Origin: Zoroaster sp. YZ-2022
Taxonomy: Eukaryota; Echinodermata; Asteroidea; Forcipulatida; Zoroasteridae
DNA length: 64,000 nt
Direction of reading: 5' to 3'
NCBI GenBank assembly: GCA_029582265.1
Contig: CM055835.1
Span: forward strand, 7,741,500-7,805,499
Shown here: positions 1-10,638 of the stretch, piece after piece
Numbering within the stretch: the stretch's first letter is position 1
How the letters are laid out: each line of letters begins with the position of its first letter
Position numbers and translations under genes: made by a program
Notes under the pieces: generated by a model
Databases searched by the model: none
What the model was told of the DNA's origin: nothing
What the model saw: the letters and a program-made list of their open reading frames with translations, nothing else

Positions 1-2520
1 TCTGAAATTTGGATATGATACCCATTTTGTGTATGAGTCTATCAGGCAACCTGGGGGTAAGCCTCATACACACACTCTTCTCAATTAGCTAGAGCAGAAT
101 CAGCTGTCTTGTTAGTAGCACAGCGCATTGACCGTACTCGTCCTCACTAATTTTGTCCAAGAGAAAAGAAAACAGCCCTGGCCAATTTGGAGATGGCTTT
201 CATGGCTTGTACAAACCTGAAATTAGACTTTATTTTGGTTCGACTGTGAAGCTTCTCGGGAGGGAGATGTTGAATTGTGTGTTGAGTATCTGTCAGGCCC
301 TGGGGTGTGTATGCCAATCAAGACAGCTTTCAGTAATGGTTCACCTGCTCTCTTGTACCTTGTTGGACAGACAACACATTCATGAATAGACGGTTGTTAC
401 TTCAACTAACCAAATGCACATCAATGAAGCCTGGTCCATCAAATACTACTTGCTGCACAAATTCAATCCAGGTAAATCAAACATAAGATGGAACAGCCTA
501 TAAGACTGAACTTTCAAAAAGTACGTAGTTGATATGGTTCCATTGCCACGGTGTGATTCACTTTCAATCAAACAAAAGTAATCGTTCTAGAAGCAAAGTG
601 CGTAGATGTGTTGAATAGGACTGACAGTGTACAAGGAAAGTGTAAGTACAAGTGAGGTCAGAATAGAAAACGACTGCGATGTAAGATAGCCTAACACTTA
701 TGATAACAAGTGCCTTCAATTTGTTGGAATATGAGGTGATGGAATATGATTCAAAATATATAATTCTGATGACCATCCCTGAATCATTTAGGGATGTCAC
801 CCTGAATGATTCACACTTTTTGAAAATAATGTTGGGAAATGTTTGGAATGGAAAGTCAAGTATTATTACCCTCTGTGAATCACAATAGGCTATAGGATAC
901 ATAGTCTTCAACTTGAAAGCTTGAGCTTTAGGTCTAAGCCTATTATTTGTAGGCGTTTCATTAAAATGTAGAATTATGGAATTTATATTATATAAGCTTT
1001 ATTCAAAGTAAGTTTTACATTTAAATTTGGTTATTTCGAGTCACTAAATCTTTACCTCATATTTAAAATCCCTCGATCTACGGTATATCAGCAAAGCAGC
1101 AGGACTTAATGTATCAGAGACATTATTTCATACATGTGATATTTACATCTTAGCCTGTATGATGTAAGTTGAGGCGTTTTGTTTTACCATTATGTACCTG
1201 CAAAAGTCACGATTTACGAATGGGCATTCTGTTAAATAATGGTGTCCGCATTTCTAAATGAATAAGTCATATTTAATTGGCTTTGATTTATATTATTGTA
1301 TCTTGTTTACCGAGTCTCATGTGACCATGTTTAGATTGTTGTTCGTGTTTAATTTTCATTGCTCCAGGCAATAGCATTTTACAACTGCATTGAATCGTCC
1401 ATATCAATATGGCGATACATATATAACATTGTTTGTATCTGGTCTTATTTAAAGGGGTCAGCCAATGTATTTTTGATAGAAGCATGAGTTGGATGTAGTG
1501 TATATTTGTATTCTACCATGATGTTGAATCATGAAGCCAGCCTAAAAGACTGCCTCCAGGGGAATCCAAACTAACCGGCACATTGTAGCCTCTACAAAAA
1601 CACCGTAACCACGTGGTACGTTCTAGTTCAATGTTCACCTTGTTCCAATCGGTAGATAACTGGAAGGTAATTGAATTTTTGCAGCAGTGGCCCTGCAGCG
1701 GTGCAGTCTGGCTGCTTGTTGCTTCTCGACGCGCTTATTTCATCACGATGCATCAATAATAGTGACTCGCATAGGCTACATATCTCCATCCCAACCTTTG
1801 CCTGTATATACCCACTGTAAACTTCACTATTGAGTCTTCTGGTTCATGTGTGGCACCAGAAAAAGATATACAGTCTGAAAATCTTGAGATGGTCCAACTA
1901 AAATAAGTTTCTGCAGCCCCTTGAGCTAGAGTTGGAGCAGGCACGTTAATTTCGGTACGATCGATCGGTGATTGTCACTCTGGGCAATATGAAGCACAAA
2001 TCGCCCCAAGCTCCAGCATACTCGCACTTCGCTCTTGCAAATTTGCTTGGCATTGTTTTCCCCCCTTACAAGCTGAAATGTTAGAAAAAACTGCATGGAA
2101 TTAAAAATTATCGACCCGCACATTTCGGTGTGAAAGGCGAATCAGGCAATTTTGTCCTGGCAATTTTTGTGTCCAATTTTGTTTGTTAACCTTCCTCGCT
2201 AGGTTTAAATATAAAAAAATAGGCACGCAACTGTATGCTTTATTATATTGACTGATTTTCCTAATGAATAAAAAGAACACTGAAAGACAATGGCAATTTG
2301 ATGCTTCTATGTTGAATGTGAGTAAGAAGGTATGTGACATGAAATTGTGCATATCTTTTGTATTTTTCAGGAATTGTCTAATTTTCAACGTAAGACGCAT
2401 GTGATGTTCTTTTGTTTTGTATCTGGTAATTGTGCGATATTGATGGTGAAAAAACATAGGAATGTATTAACGTGACCAGTATAGGCCTTTTCATTTATGG
2501 TGAAATGTATGTAAATGAAG
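1..2520. other. non-coding flank, no recognised feature
   Basis: I see no gene here. The open frames are short, lack recognisable domains and overlap one another on both strands, as expected in AT-rich non-coding DNA. No tRNA, rRNA or tandem array is visible. Confidence 0.6.
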
Positions 2521-2535
2521 CCGTACTTAATAAGA

Positions 2536-2800
2536 ATGAAGATGTATACAAACTAACAAGGTGGCGTTAACGAGAAAATTGTGCATTCAAATTGCATGTT
2601 CCTTCTTCATTCAAGCGTCTTATGGTGATGGAAAAGTTCACTAATGTTACATAAACAATAGCACCTGAGACAACAATATTTCAAAAGGGATGTTTGATAC
2701 CACCATCATGAACTTTAGACCAAGTGAAATATTTAAATTTTGTAGGCCCATTTTTATTTATGTTTTTTGAGATTGGCAACAGTGTAGGGCCTTTGGTGGT
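2536..2800 (+). repeat. dispersed repeat family copy (TTGATACCATCATC family)
   Basis: This is one of at least six diverged copies of an old interspersed repeat in the window. Shared landmarks in order are an 'actaacctgtgaaa'-like start, a 'gtgtcgttaacgagaaaat' block, a 'cctcagaa' segment, a 'ttgataccatcatc' block, 'caagtaagttttac', and a T-run followed by 'cgagattatc..tagtgtat'. Here the copy has 'gcgttaacgagaaaattg' near 2565, 'tttgataccaccatcatg' near 2694 and 'gagattggcaacagtgta' near 2769. It abuts the SINE at 2805. Class is unknown and no coding potential is visible. Confidence 0.55.
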
Positions 2801-2804
2801 TTTG

Positions 2805-3102
2805 AATAATAATAATAATAATAATGTGTGGATTTATATAGCGCACGTATCCACCAACTAAGTGGTGCTCAAGGCGCATCCCTGCTCATAAGGCTCATAA
2901 GGCTCATAAATCATTCCTGAAACCATCTCAGCTCCCTGGGGAGTATACAGCTCAATTGCTGCCATTTCTAGCGCATATATAGAGCAAACCAACTCTGCCT
3001 TCACAGGTACCCATTTAACCCCTGGGTGGAGAGAAGCAATTATGATTAAGTGTCTTGCTCAAGGACACAAGTGTCACGGCCGTGATTCGAACCCACATTA
3101 TG
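2805..3102 (-). mobile_element. tRNA-derived SINE, minus strand, head-truncated
   Basis: Read on the minus strand, this runs from a B-box-like 'gggttcgaatca' through 'gtgtccttgagcaagacact' and a conserved body to 'tatagcgcacgtatccacca' (given here as it reads on the + strand) and an (ATT)n tail. The left end in + coordinates is the (AAT)n tail at about 2805-2823. Homology to the complete copy at 36009-36365 stops at about 3102, so the A-box part of the tRNA-like head is missing, as expected from incomplete reverse transcription. Body identity with the copies at 36009 and 63250 looks high, implying recent activity. Confidence 0.8.
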
Positions 3103-4192
3103 TGAATGAGCTACAAAAATTAACTGAATTTGAATAATGGGAAATACGATGGAAATGCAATAGAGACCATCACTTTGTATGTCTGTATTGTCATCAGGGC
3201 AATATATGAAACCATAAGAAGAGTACGCTACCATGATAAACCCACTCCACATGTTTACACGTACCATCTGTCCAATAATAACAGAATAAGTCATCCGGAT
3301 TTTACGCTATACATGCTAGTAATCGAAAAGAACAAAACTCAACAAGTATTTAAACAATCGAATGTCGATTTGCAGATAAAACAGTTCAAGCCAGTGATTT
3401 CTTAACCGTCTCCGTGTTTCTTAACAGTCCGTTGATAGATTTGAACTATGGGACTTACTAGTCAGCTATATAAACAGATGTTTCTATATTTCCTATGATA
3501 TATTTCTTTATCATAACACGTTTACCAGCCATCCCCACAGGGCATTATTGCTTAAGTGTTTCGTCGTTCAAATGATATTTTGTAAGTGACAGCTCATACC
3601 TAATATTTAACGTTCATAAAGCGACTGTATAAATGCATCAATTGACCATATACACTATTTGTTATCGACAAAACAATTGTCTGTCAGTAAATTCTACTAT
3701 TGGGCGTATGTACCAAAATACTGTCTTTACTTATAGCACCCTAGCCAACAGTAGATAACAGGGGCGGATCCAGCATTTTTTAAGGGGGTCCAGAAGGTTG
3801 GGCAATATTTATTTCGACAATATTTATTATCGGCCTACCATTTATTTCGACGTAAAATATTCCAAACCATGTTTAAAGCAAAACAAATTAACAATCGCTT
3901 TGTTTAAAAACATCTAGGCCCAATTGTTTTTCAAAGAAGCTTGGCAACAAAGTAGCAAAATGGGAGGGGTCAATTACAGGAGTGGACAAATAGACTTACA
4001 GATTGGCCGAGCCTACGTAATATGCCTAAATACATAATTACGGAATCATGTAATAGGCCTATTCAAATGCTATGCCTATGGCCAACTAAAACAAAGTCTC
4101 CGGTTTCTGGTCATAGGTTGGCATTTTGTCAACCAGGCATATACTCATGTAGGCCTTTACGCGGCTATTGGAACCAGATCAAACACAAAGTA
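3103..4192. other. non-coding interval
   Basis: No gene recognised. The stretch at about 3761-3815, with 'gggcggatccagcatttttt' followed by a G-rich run, resembles anonymous dispersed sequence. A related short 'gggcggatct' phrase lies near 61042. I cannot assign a class. Confidence 0.5.
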
Positions 4193-4447
4193 TGCCTTGT
4201 CTCGTCTTGCTTTGCGCTTCCATGCCGCGTCTTGCTTTGCGCTTCCTTGCCTCGTCTTGCTTTGCGTTGCCTTGCCTTGCCTTGCCTCGCCTCGCCTCGC
4301 CTCGACATGCCTCACCTTGCCTCACCTTGCCTCGCCTCGACATGCCTCACCTTTCTTTGCGTTACCTCGCCTCGCCTCGCCTTACCTCGCCTCGCCTCAC
4401 CTTGCTTTGCGTTGGTTCGCTTTGTTTTTGATTCGCTTTACTTTGCT
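4193..4447. repeat. low-complexity CCTTG/CCTCG tract
   Basis: The tract is built of degenerate pentamers and decamers (CCTTG, CCTCG, CTTTG, with ACATGCCTCA interruptions). It is strongly strand-asymmetric, with pyrimidines on the + strand. Several overlapping frames stay open because the repeat contains few stop codons. Their Ala/Leu/Pro/Arg/Ser-rich translations are an artefact of the repeat, not proteins. Confidence 0.85.
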
Positions 4448-4560
4448 TTACAGATTCTCCTGAGGACGATCAGAGCATACTGATCGAAACGTCGAGTTGT
4501 ACTCCAGTTCTTTTCAGAACTAATTACTACTCAATTGAGATTCCACATGGTGTCACCGCA
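4448..4560 (+). mobile_element. possible Penelope-like terminal module with hammerhead-like stem-loop
   Basis: After the pyrimidine tract comes 'ctgagga', then a perfect 7-bp stem ('cgatcag' / 'ctgatcg', 6-base loop), then 'aaacgtcgag' and a second hairpin 'agttcttttcagaact'. This order (CUGANGA, stem, GAAAC-like, then a short hairpin) is reminiscent of terminal repeats of Penelope-like retroelements, some of which carry hammerhead ribozyme motifs. A diverged, inverted relative appears at about 41590-41690. No Penelope RT or GIY-YIG coding sequence is present, so this would be a solo terminal fragment. The family call is from memory of the motif and is tentative. Confidence 0.35.
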
Positions 4561-5048
4561 ATTAGTCTTACTTGCTTTACACTTATTTGCCATTTACCTA
4601 GCACTTTGCTTGTCTTTGAGTTGCTTTGCTTGCACTGTGACCAAAGTTTTAAAAACCCGACTGCTATAATCCATTACTCTGCAATTACAAATGCCATTAG
4701 CAAGCACTGTATTTCGAGGGTATAATTAGTAGGAGAAACGTGCATATGCAATATTCAGTCCACTCACATAGGAGCAGTAAGCACTGCTATCACTATTCCA
4801 ATGACTGGTAGTGTATCAAGTGACTGATTGGGATAATTGAGGCGATTAGTTTAGATGCGTTAGTAATTAAGTGCTAATGGCATTATCACGGTTTGTGGAG
4901 CCATGTAACTGTCTGTGTATAAGTGACAGACAGTCGATGACCTGAGTAGAAGGTCACCATACTACGTTGTAAGCTGCGAAGACTAGAGGGTCTGTAATAA
5001 ATCATAACATGTGCTATTTCTCGTCACTACAGTCTATAGGACACAATG

Positions 5049-5050
<2 letters not shown>

Positions 5051-5136
<86 letters not shown>

Positions 5137-5141
5137 GTGAC
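5051..5141. repeat. (TA)n microsatellite
   Basis: About 90 bp of uninterrupted TA dinucleotides. The minus-strand frame through it encodes only Ile-Tyr repeats and is not a gene. Confidence 0.97.
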
Positions 5142-7677
5142 TTTAAAGAGCCACAATTAGTTAAGTTTGTAGTACGCTTGTGCAGATCCAAAATTGCATC
5201 TGTCATCAATCAATTTCTTTGTGTCTTATAATAAAACTTACTACACTAGATATTTACAAAAATTAGACATTGCCTGGTAAATTGGGTTGCCTTTCGAAAA
5301 TGAATTTCTACCGATTTAAAGCGTGTGGTCTTAAAATACACGCATTTAATCCGTCATCCATGAAATTATATAGGCCTATTGATTTTGTAAATTAAATTTG
5401 TATTGACCAAAACTCAAATCTTAATTTTGTTAACTTATAGTCTTGGCTGGTTTGAAGATAGAGCAAATACACAATGAATTTGAAAGCTTCCTTGATGTGT
5501 GCTTTAAGTGGTCTTGACCGTTCTTCATAACTTCATCGTGGAAGAATGTAGGCCTATAGAAATAATGTACTGCAGTCGACTACTGCTGAGTAACTACACC
5601 TGAGGCACTTAACACCAACGGCAATGGTGGCCAGGCAAGCCCATTCACTGCAAGTGTACTGGTCAATCGTGGTTTACTGTGCAGTGTTTGTATTCCGAAC
5701 TTAATTGAATAATGTGTGCAGAGAATATCGAATTAGAAACTAACAGGTCAAATTAGCCGTATCGGGCACGGTGAGCGACCTGTGCTACGTATAGAATGAC
5801 CCTTGTCGTGTGCCGGGCAAATGTTTTAAAGGGAAAACACTTCATTGGTAATGTTGAGTAGGCATATGCTTACTTTATTTGAATCATGAAATACATTCAA
5901 GAATCAACTATTAACTGTTTCAGTTTATAACTATGTGTCGCTAACAAAAAAGTAGAGAATAGGCCTATACACTTTTGATCGTATTATTAGAATGTGAAAT
6001 TTTTGAAAGAGTACCGGTTCCGATTAACTATTGGTAATAATTTCACTTTTCTTAAAAATGAAAGGCACCTTGGAAAATGAAGGTTTAGGGAAGATTGATA
6101 CCATCATCAGGTTTACACCAAGTAAGTTTTACATCAAAATTCTACCAATTTGTTATTTTTTTGAATTACCAATATAGACCTAGCCTACCTTTTCTTTAAG
6201 CCAACTTACCCACCTTAATTAACACAGAAAAACGAATTAATATTTATAACGTATGCCTAATTATCAATAATTGTGAATCTATAATAGGGGCCTAGCCCTA
6301 AGTCACAGGTCTATCATGGGGGTCTTTAAATAAAAATATGAATAGTTCATTTTGTATTGACATACCCCGTATCAGGACTCGGCCTATCTAATATTTATTT
6401 GTCGGACAAATTAATAGGCCTAGGTGTCATAGTGGTTCAGATTTGATATCCTAACTTCTCAACAACAAAATGATTGACTATAAACACACTAGTCACAGAC
6501 TCACTTTTTCAGTAGTGTTCTTTCACAATAGGTTATTATTTGAGTTTGAAACAGTTATGTTTGTGTGGAAAGTGTTTCAAGTTCACATTGGTTCATCTGG
6601 GGACGAAGGCGATACTCTTGTTGTTGCCATGCATGTAAATTAGCAAACGGATTTTGTGCACCCGCTTAGTTTGGGGGCGTACCGTCAATATGCACCCCTT
6701 TTTCGCCACCCTTGCAAAGTCATGCTGTTTGAACTTTTCAAAACGAAGCAAATTTAAACACTAATTTTTTTTATTTTGATGGTACCTACAAACGGATCAT
6801 CAATGCCAATCCGACTAATCAACACGAATGTCTTGGTCCAATTACTCTGTAGATGTTTTCAACTACCTTTAATTCATCTCTCGAATAGCTGGCATTTGAG
6901 CGTGTGTGTGTGTTAAGTATAGGCCCTTAATATTGAAATGCATTGCCCTGTCTTTACAATTACACTGCCATATCATTTCGATTTCAATTCAACTCGATTT
7001 TATTATTTGAATTTTACTTGAAAATCAAATATGGAAGTATTTTATATGCATAGCAGGCCATATGTGCTAGTTTTGTTTTCAAGTACGGTACAGTGCGAAC
7101 TGTGAAGGACAGTCAATGCAATTTCATTATGCAAATTGTGTTAGTGGAGTGGCATGCAGAATCCATGTCGGAGCCTGTCAGGTGCGCAGTAGGCTTGTAT
7201 GACGGGGAGTCCAGGTTGAGTCATTTCTCTGAGGTAACCATCATGGTTTGATATCCTCTAAGGATTCAGCATTTCATTGAAGAAATTGATCCACACCGAG
7301 CCGTCGCAAATGAGTCTGTAACTTTAGCCTTGCCATTCGATTGAACACGCTGCTGCTTTGGTATTGTTAGCACCAAGTATAAAGGAGCACTCAACAAAAC
7401 TATTTCCGTAGTGTGGCATGCAAGGCTGGCGGCGGGAACTTGACCATGCTAAGGTCACATCAGAAAGTGATCAAAATATGAAACTCTGTGTATTATAGTT
7501 TAGTTGTACTGTACGGAATATCATATGGTAGGATGGTATAGCCTATGTATATGTTTAAATATTTTAAAATGTACAGTGAAGAGTATTGAGCTAGGAAAAC
7601 AAAAATGTTCAGAGAACAAAAAACCTACCGCCACCCATTACCAAAACAAATTATAGCAAGACAAAATAGGCCCATAG
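5142..7677. other. non-coding interval with one dispersed-repeat copy
   Basis: No coding region or RNA gene seen. A copy of the 'ttgataccatcatc' dispersed repeat is recognisable at about 6061-6180, with 'attgataccatcatcaggtt' and 'caagtaagttttacatc'. Several TAGGCCTA palindromes lie here (near 5373, 5552, 5963 and 6417). Confidence 0.55.
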
Positions 7678-8586
7678 CAATGATCATCAGAGTACCTTAT
7701 AATCAATGATCATCAGAGTAACTTATGATCAATGGATCATCAGAGTACCGGTACCTTATAATCAATGGATCATCAGAGTAACTTATGATCAATGATCATC
7801 ACAATAACTTATGATCAATGATCATCAGAGTAACCTATGATCATCAGAGTAACTTATGATCAATGGATCATCAGAGTACCTTATGATCAATGGATCATCA
7901 GAGTAACTTATGATCAATGATCATCAGAGTACCTTATGATCAATGGATCATCAGAGTAACTTATGATCAATGGATCATCAGAGTACCTTATAATCAATGA
8001 TCATCAGAGTACCTTATAATCAATGATCATCAGAGTACCTTATGATCAATGGATCATCAGAGTAACTTATGATCAATGAATCATCAGAGTACCTTATAAT
8101 CAATGATCATCAGAGTACCTTATAATCAATGATCATCAGAGTAACTTATGATCAATGATCATCAGAGTAACTTATGATCAATGGATCATCAGAGTACCTT
8201 ATAATCAATGATCATCAGAGTAACTTATGATCAATGATCATCAGAGTAACTTATGATCAATGGATCATCAGAGTAACTTATGATCATCAGAGTAACTTAT
8301 GATCAATGATCATCAGAGTAACTTATGATCAATGGATCATCAGAGTAACTTATGATCATCAGAGTAACTTATGATCAATGGTCATCAGAGTAACTTATGA
8401 TCATCAGATTAACTTATGATCATCAGAGTAACTTATAATTAATGATCATCAGAGTAACATATGATCAATGATCAGAGTAATGATCAATGATCAATGATCA
8501 GAGTAACTTATGATCATCAGAGTAACTTATGATCATCAGAGTAACTTATAATCAATGATCATCAGAGTAACCTATGATCACACTGG
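7678..8586 (+). repeat. satellite array, segment 1 (19/26-bp units)
   Basis: Head-to-tail array of the 19-bp unit TGATCATCAGAGTAACTTA and a 26-bp form in which ATCAATG is added after the first TGATCA half. This left segment is dominated by the 26-bp form, often with GTACC in place of GTAAC. Every unit carries at least one TGATCA palindrome. Repeat spacing is nearly constant with no unique spacers. The right edge passes into a unique island at 8587. Confidence 0.97.
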
Positions 8587-8717
8587 TCAACAATTTTTTT
8601 TAAAGTTGTCTGCTTCGGAGATAAAATGTGGATTTTTATGTGCTGAATTCAAATATGACAATAAAAATTGCTGATTGGCTACGTACTGTTTCCAAGATAT
8701 TTAAGTTTTTACATTTA
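8587..8717 (+). repeat. island flank, copy 1 of a ~130-bp direct duplication
   Basis: The stretch from 'cactggtcaacaattttt' through 'ttaagtttttacattt' is repeated nearly identically at 9167-9296 after another stretch of satellite. The two copies differ by small indels and a few substitutions. Copy 1 is joined at about 8718 to retrotransposon sequence. Copy 2 continues into unique DNA. Confidence 0.9.
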
Positions 8718-9051
8718 CAGTTTTTACAAGCGCGACATGAAACAGGCAGGCATCGACCCTAACAGTTGGGAGGATGCTGCACAAGACCGAGGCGTATGGA
8801 GACAGTCGGTCGCGACAGGAATCCGCCGCGCTGAGGAAAGGCGTACCTCCTTACTGCGGGAGAAGAGGCAGAAGAGGAAACTGAGAGCAGCAGACCCCAC
8901 GCCCGTGCCAGACCCTCTCCATTTGTCTGCACCATCTGCGGGAGAGACTGCCATTCCCAAGTGGGGCTGTTCAGCCACAACCGCCGCTGCAAACAAAAAT
9001 GACGACCTTCCAGGCGCAGTCCATCGTCAACACTGACGGACGGATGCCAAC
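8718..9051 (+). pseudogene. 3' end of a non-LTR retrotransposon (C-terminal zinc-knuckle region), frameshifted
   Basis: The frame from about 8722 encodes a basic, Glu/Arg-rich segment typical of the C-terminus of APE-type non-LTR polyproteins that database entries often label craniofacial development protein 2-like (IDPNSWED, RAEERRTSLLREKRQKRK). A one-base loss near 8917-8919 then shifts the frame. The next frame contains a CCHC-like finger (Cys codons at 8928 and 8937, an SH-containing Cys-His segment after them) and a stop at 9000-9002, followed by a short 3' tail to about 9051. It is in the same orientation as the larger 5' part at 10236-13266 but lies upstream of it. GC content is well above the satellite. 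It is non-functional here. Confidence 0.8.
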
Positions 9052-9166
9052 AACTTATGGTCATCAGAGTAACTTATGATCAATGGTCATCAGAGTAACT
9101 TATGATCATCAGAGTAACTTATGATCATCAGAGTAACTTATGATCATCAGAGTAACCTATGATCAC
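9052..9166 (+). repeat. satellite array, segment 2
   Basis: A short run of mostly 19-bp units with TATGGTCAT and TATGATCAT variants, between the retrotransposon 3' end and island copy 2. Confidence 0.95.
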
Positions 9167-9624
9167 ACTGGTCAACAATTTTTTAAAAGTTGTCTGCTTC
9201 GGAGATAAAATATGGATTTTGATGTGCTGAATTCAAATATGACAATTAAAATTGATGATTGGCTACTGTTTCCAAGATATTTAAGTTTTTACATTTTTTT
9301 TGTACTATGTATATGGTGTACAAAGCAGATTTTTAATCATGAATTGTAAACCTAGGTCTTTTCATGTGTTTATGGTTGTTTCACGTGATATTATGTCACC
9401 TGCCCTGTTTATGTAACACTTACTATGTATCAGTTCATAGTTCAGTCCTTATTCAGTGTCTACTCTGCGCTTCTTGGCTTGTCTCTTGTAGTCATTAAAC
9501 GGTACCATATCTTGCAAACTAGAGCCAATCAACAATTTTAAGCATCATTTCCATTCTCAGTGACCCATAATTAGTCAAGTTTGACTTCATTTGTTTCGGA
9601 AGCATTTTGGCTGTAGACCAGTGT
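9167..9624. repeat. unique island in the satellite, starting with copy 2 of the ~130-bp duplication
   Basis: The first ~130 bp repeat 8587-8717. The rest (9297-9624) is single-copy, AT-rich DNA inside the array, with no recognised gene. The satellite resumes at about 9625. Confidence 0.85.
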
Positions 9625-10235
9625 CATCAGAGTAACTTATGATCATCAGAGTAACTTATGATCATCAGAGTAACTTATGATCATCAGATTAACTTATGAT
9701 CATCAGAGTAACTTATGATCAATAATCATCAGAGTAACCTATGATCAATGATCATCAGAGTAACTTATGATCAATGGATCATCACAGTAACTTATGATCA
9801 ATGATCATCACAGTAACTTATGATCAATGATCATCAGAGTAACCAATAATCAATGATCATCAGAGTAACTTATGATCAATGATCATCAGAGTAACTTATG
9901 ACCAATGATCATCACAGTAACATATGGTCAATGGTCATCAGAGTAACTTATGATCATCAGAGTAACCTATGATCATCAGAGTAGCCTATGATCATCAGAG
10001 TAGCCTATGATCATCAGAGTAACCTATGATCATCAGAGTAACCTATGATCATCAGAGTAACCTATGATCATCAGAGTAACCTATGATCATCAGATTAACC
10101 TATGATCACCAGAGTAACTTGTGATCATCAGAGTAACCAATGATCATCAGAGTAACTTATGACCAATGATCATCACAGTAACTTATGATTAATTATCATC
10201 ACAGTAACTTATGATCAATAATCATCAGAGTAACT
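9625..10235 (+). repeat. satellite array, segment 3
   Basis: 19- and 26-bp units as elsewhere, including a run of almost pure 19-bp units with CCTATGATCATCAGAGTAA (about 9945-10110). It ends at 'taacttatggtcatg', where retrotransposon 5' sequence begins. Confidence 0.96.
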
Positions 10236-10638
10236 TATGGTCATGTAACGGTGTATCATATGGGGTGTAGGGGGCTCTGGATAGAGATAGCACCTTCCTG
10301 TTGTCTGGCAGCTGCGCTCTACTTGGCAGAGTGGACGGGCATCACTGGTTCTCATCCATCTCCTAAATCTCTCACGTGTTGGCTCCAAGTGCCACACCCC
10401 GGTACACCGCTTCAGCTGGCGGGCTAAACCACGTGAGGGGTGGTGTCTACACTGCATCACTGGGCGGATGAGCTGTACCTGCACAGCCAACGGCCAGGGC
10501 GGAGGAAGTCCATGTTTGACTCAACGGCCATGTGTAAAGGAGTAAACCTTCCAAATCAGGAGTGGAGCCCCGAAGGCGGACCGGTGCCTTGCAAACACCG
10601 TTTCGGCAGCTCCTGCAGCTAAACCGTCGCCAAACGTC
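10236..10638 (+). mobile_element. 5' region of the non-LTR retrotransposon upstream of the long frame
   Basis: GC-rich sequence joined on the left to satellite and continuous on the right with the endonuclease/RT frame. It contrasts sharply with the AT-rich surroundings. I take it as the element's 5' untranslated or N-terminal region. The exact element start and any target-site duplication cannot be fixed by eye. Confidence 0.65.

Noticed and set aside
4022..4483. Three overlapping open frames of 87-153 codons
   Set aside because: They exist only because a CCTTG/CCTCG tract lacks stop codons; translations are low complexity in all three frames.
8668..9036. 122-codon frame as a host gene
   Set aside because: It is the basic C-terminal region of a retrotransposon followed by a frameshift out of its zinc-knuckle segment.
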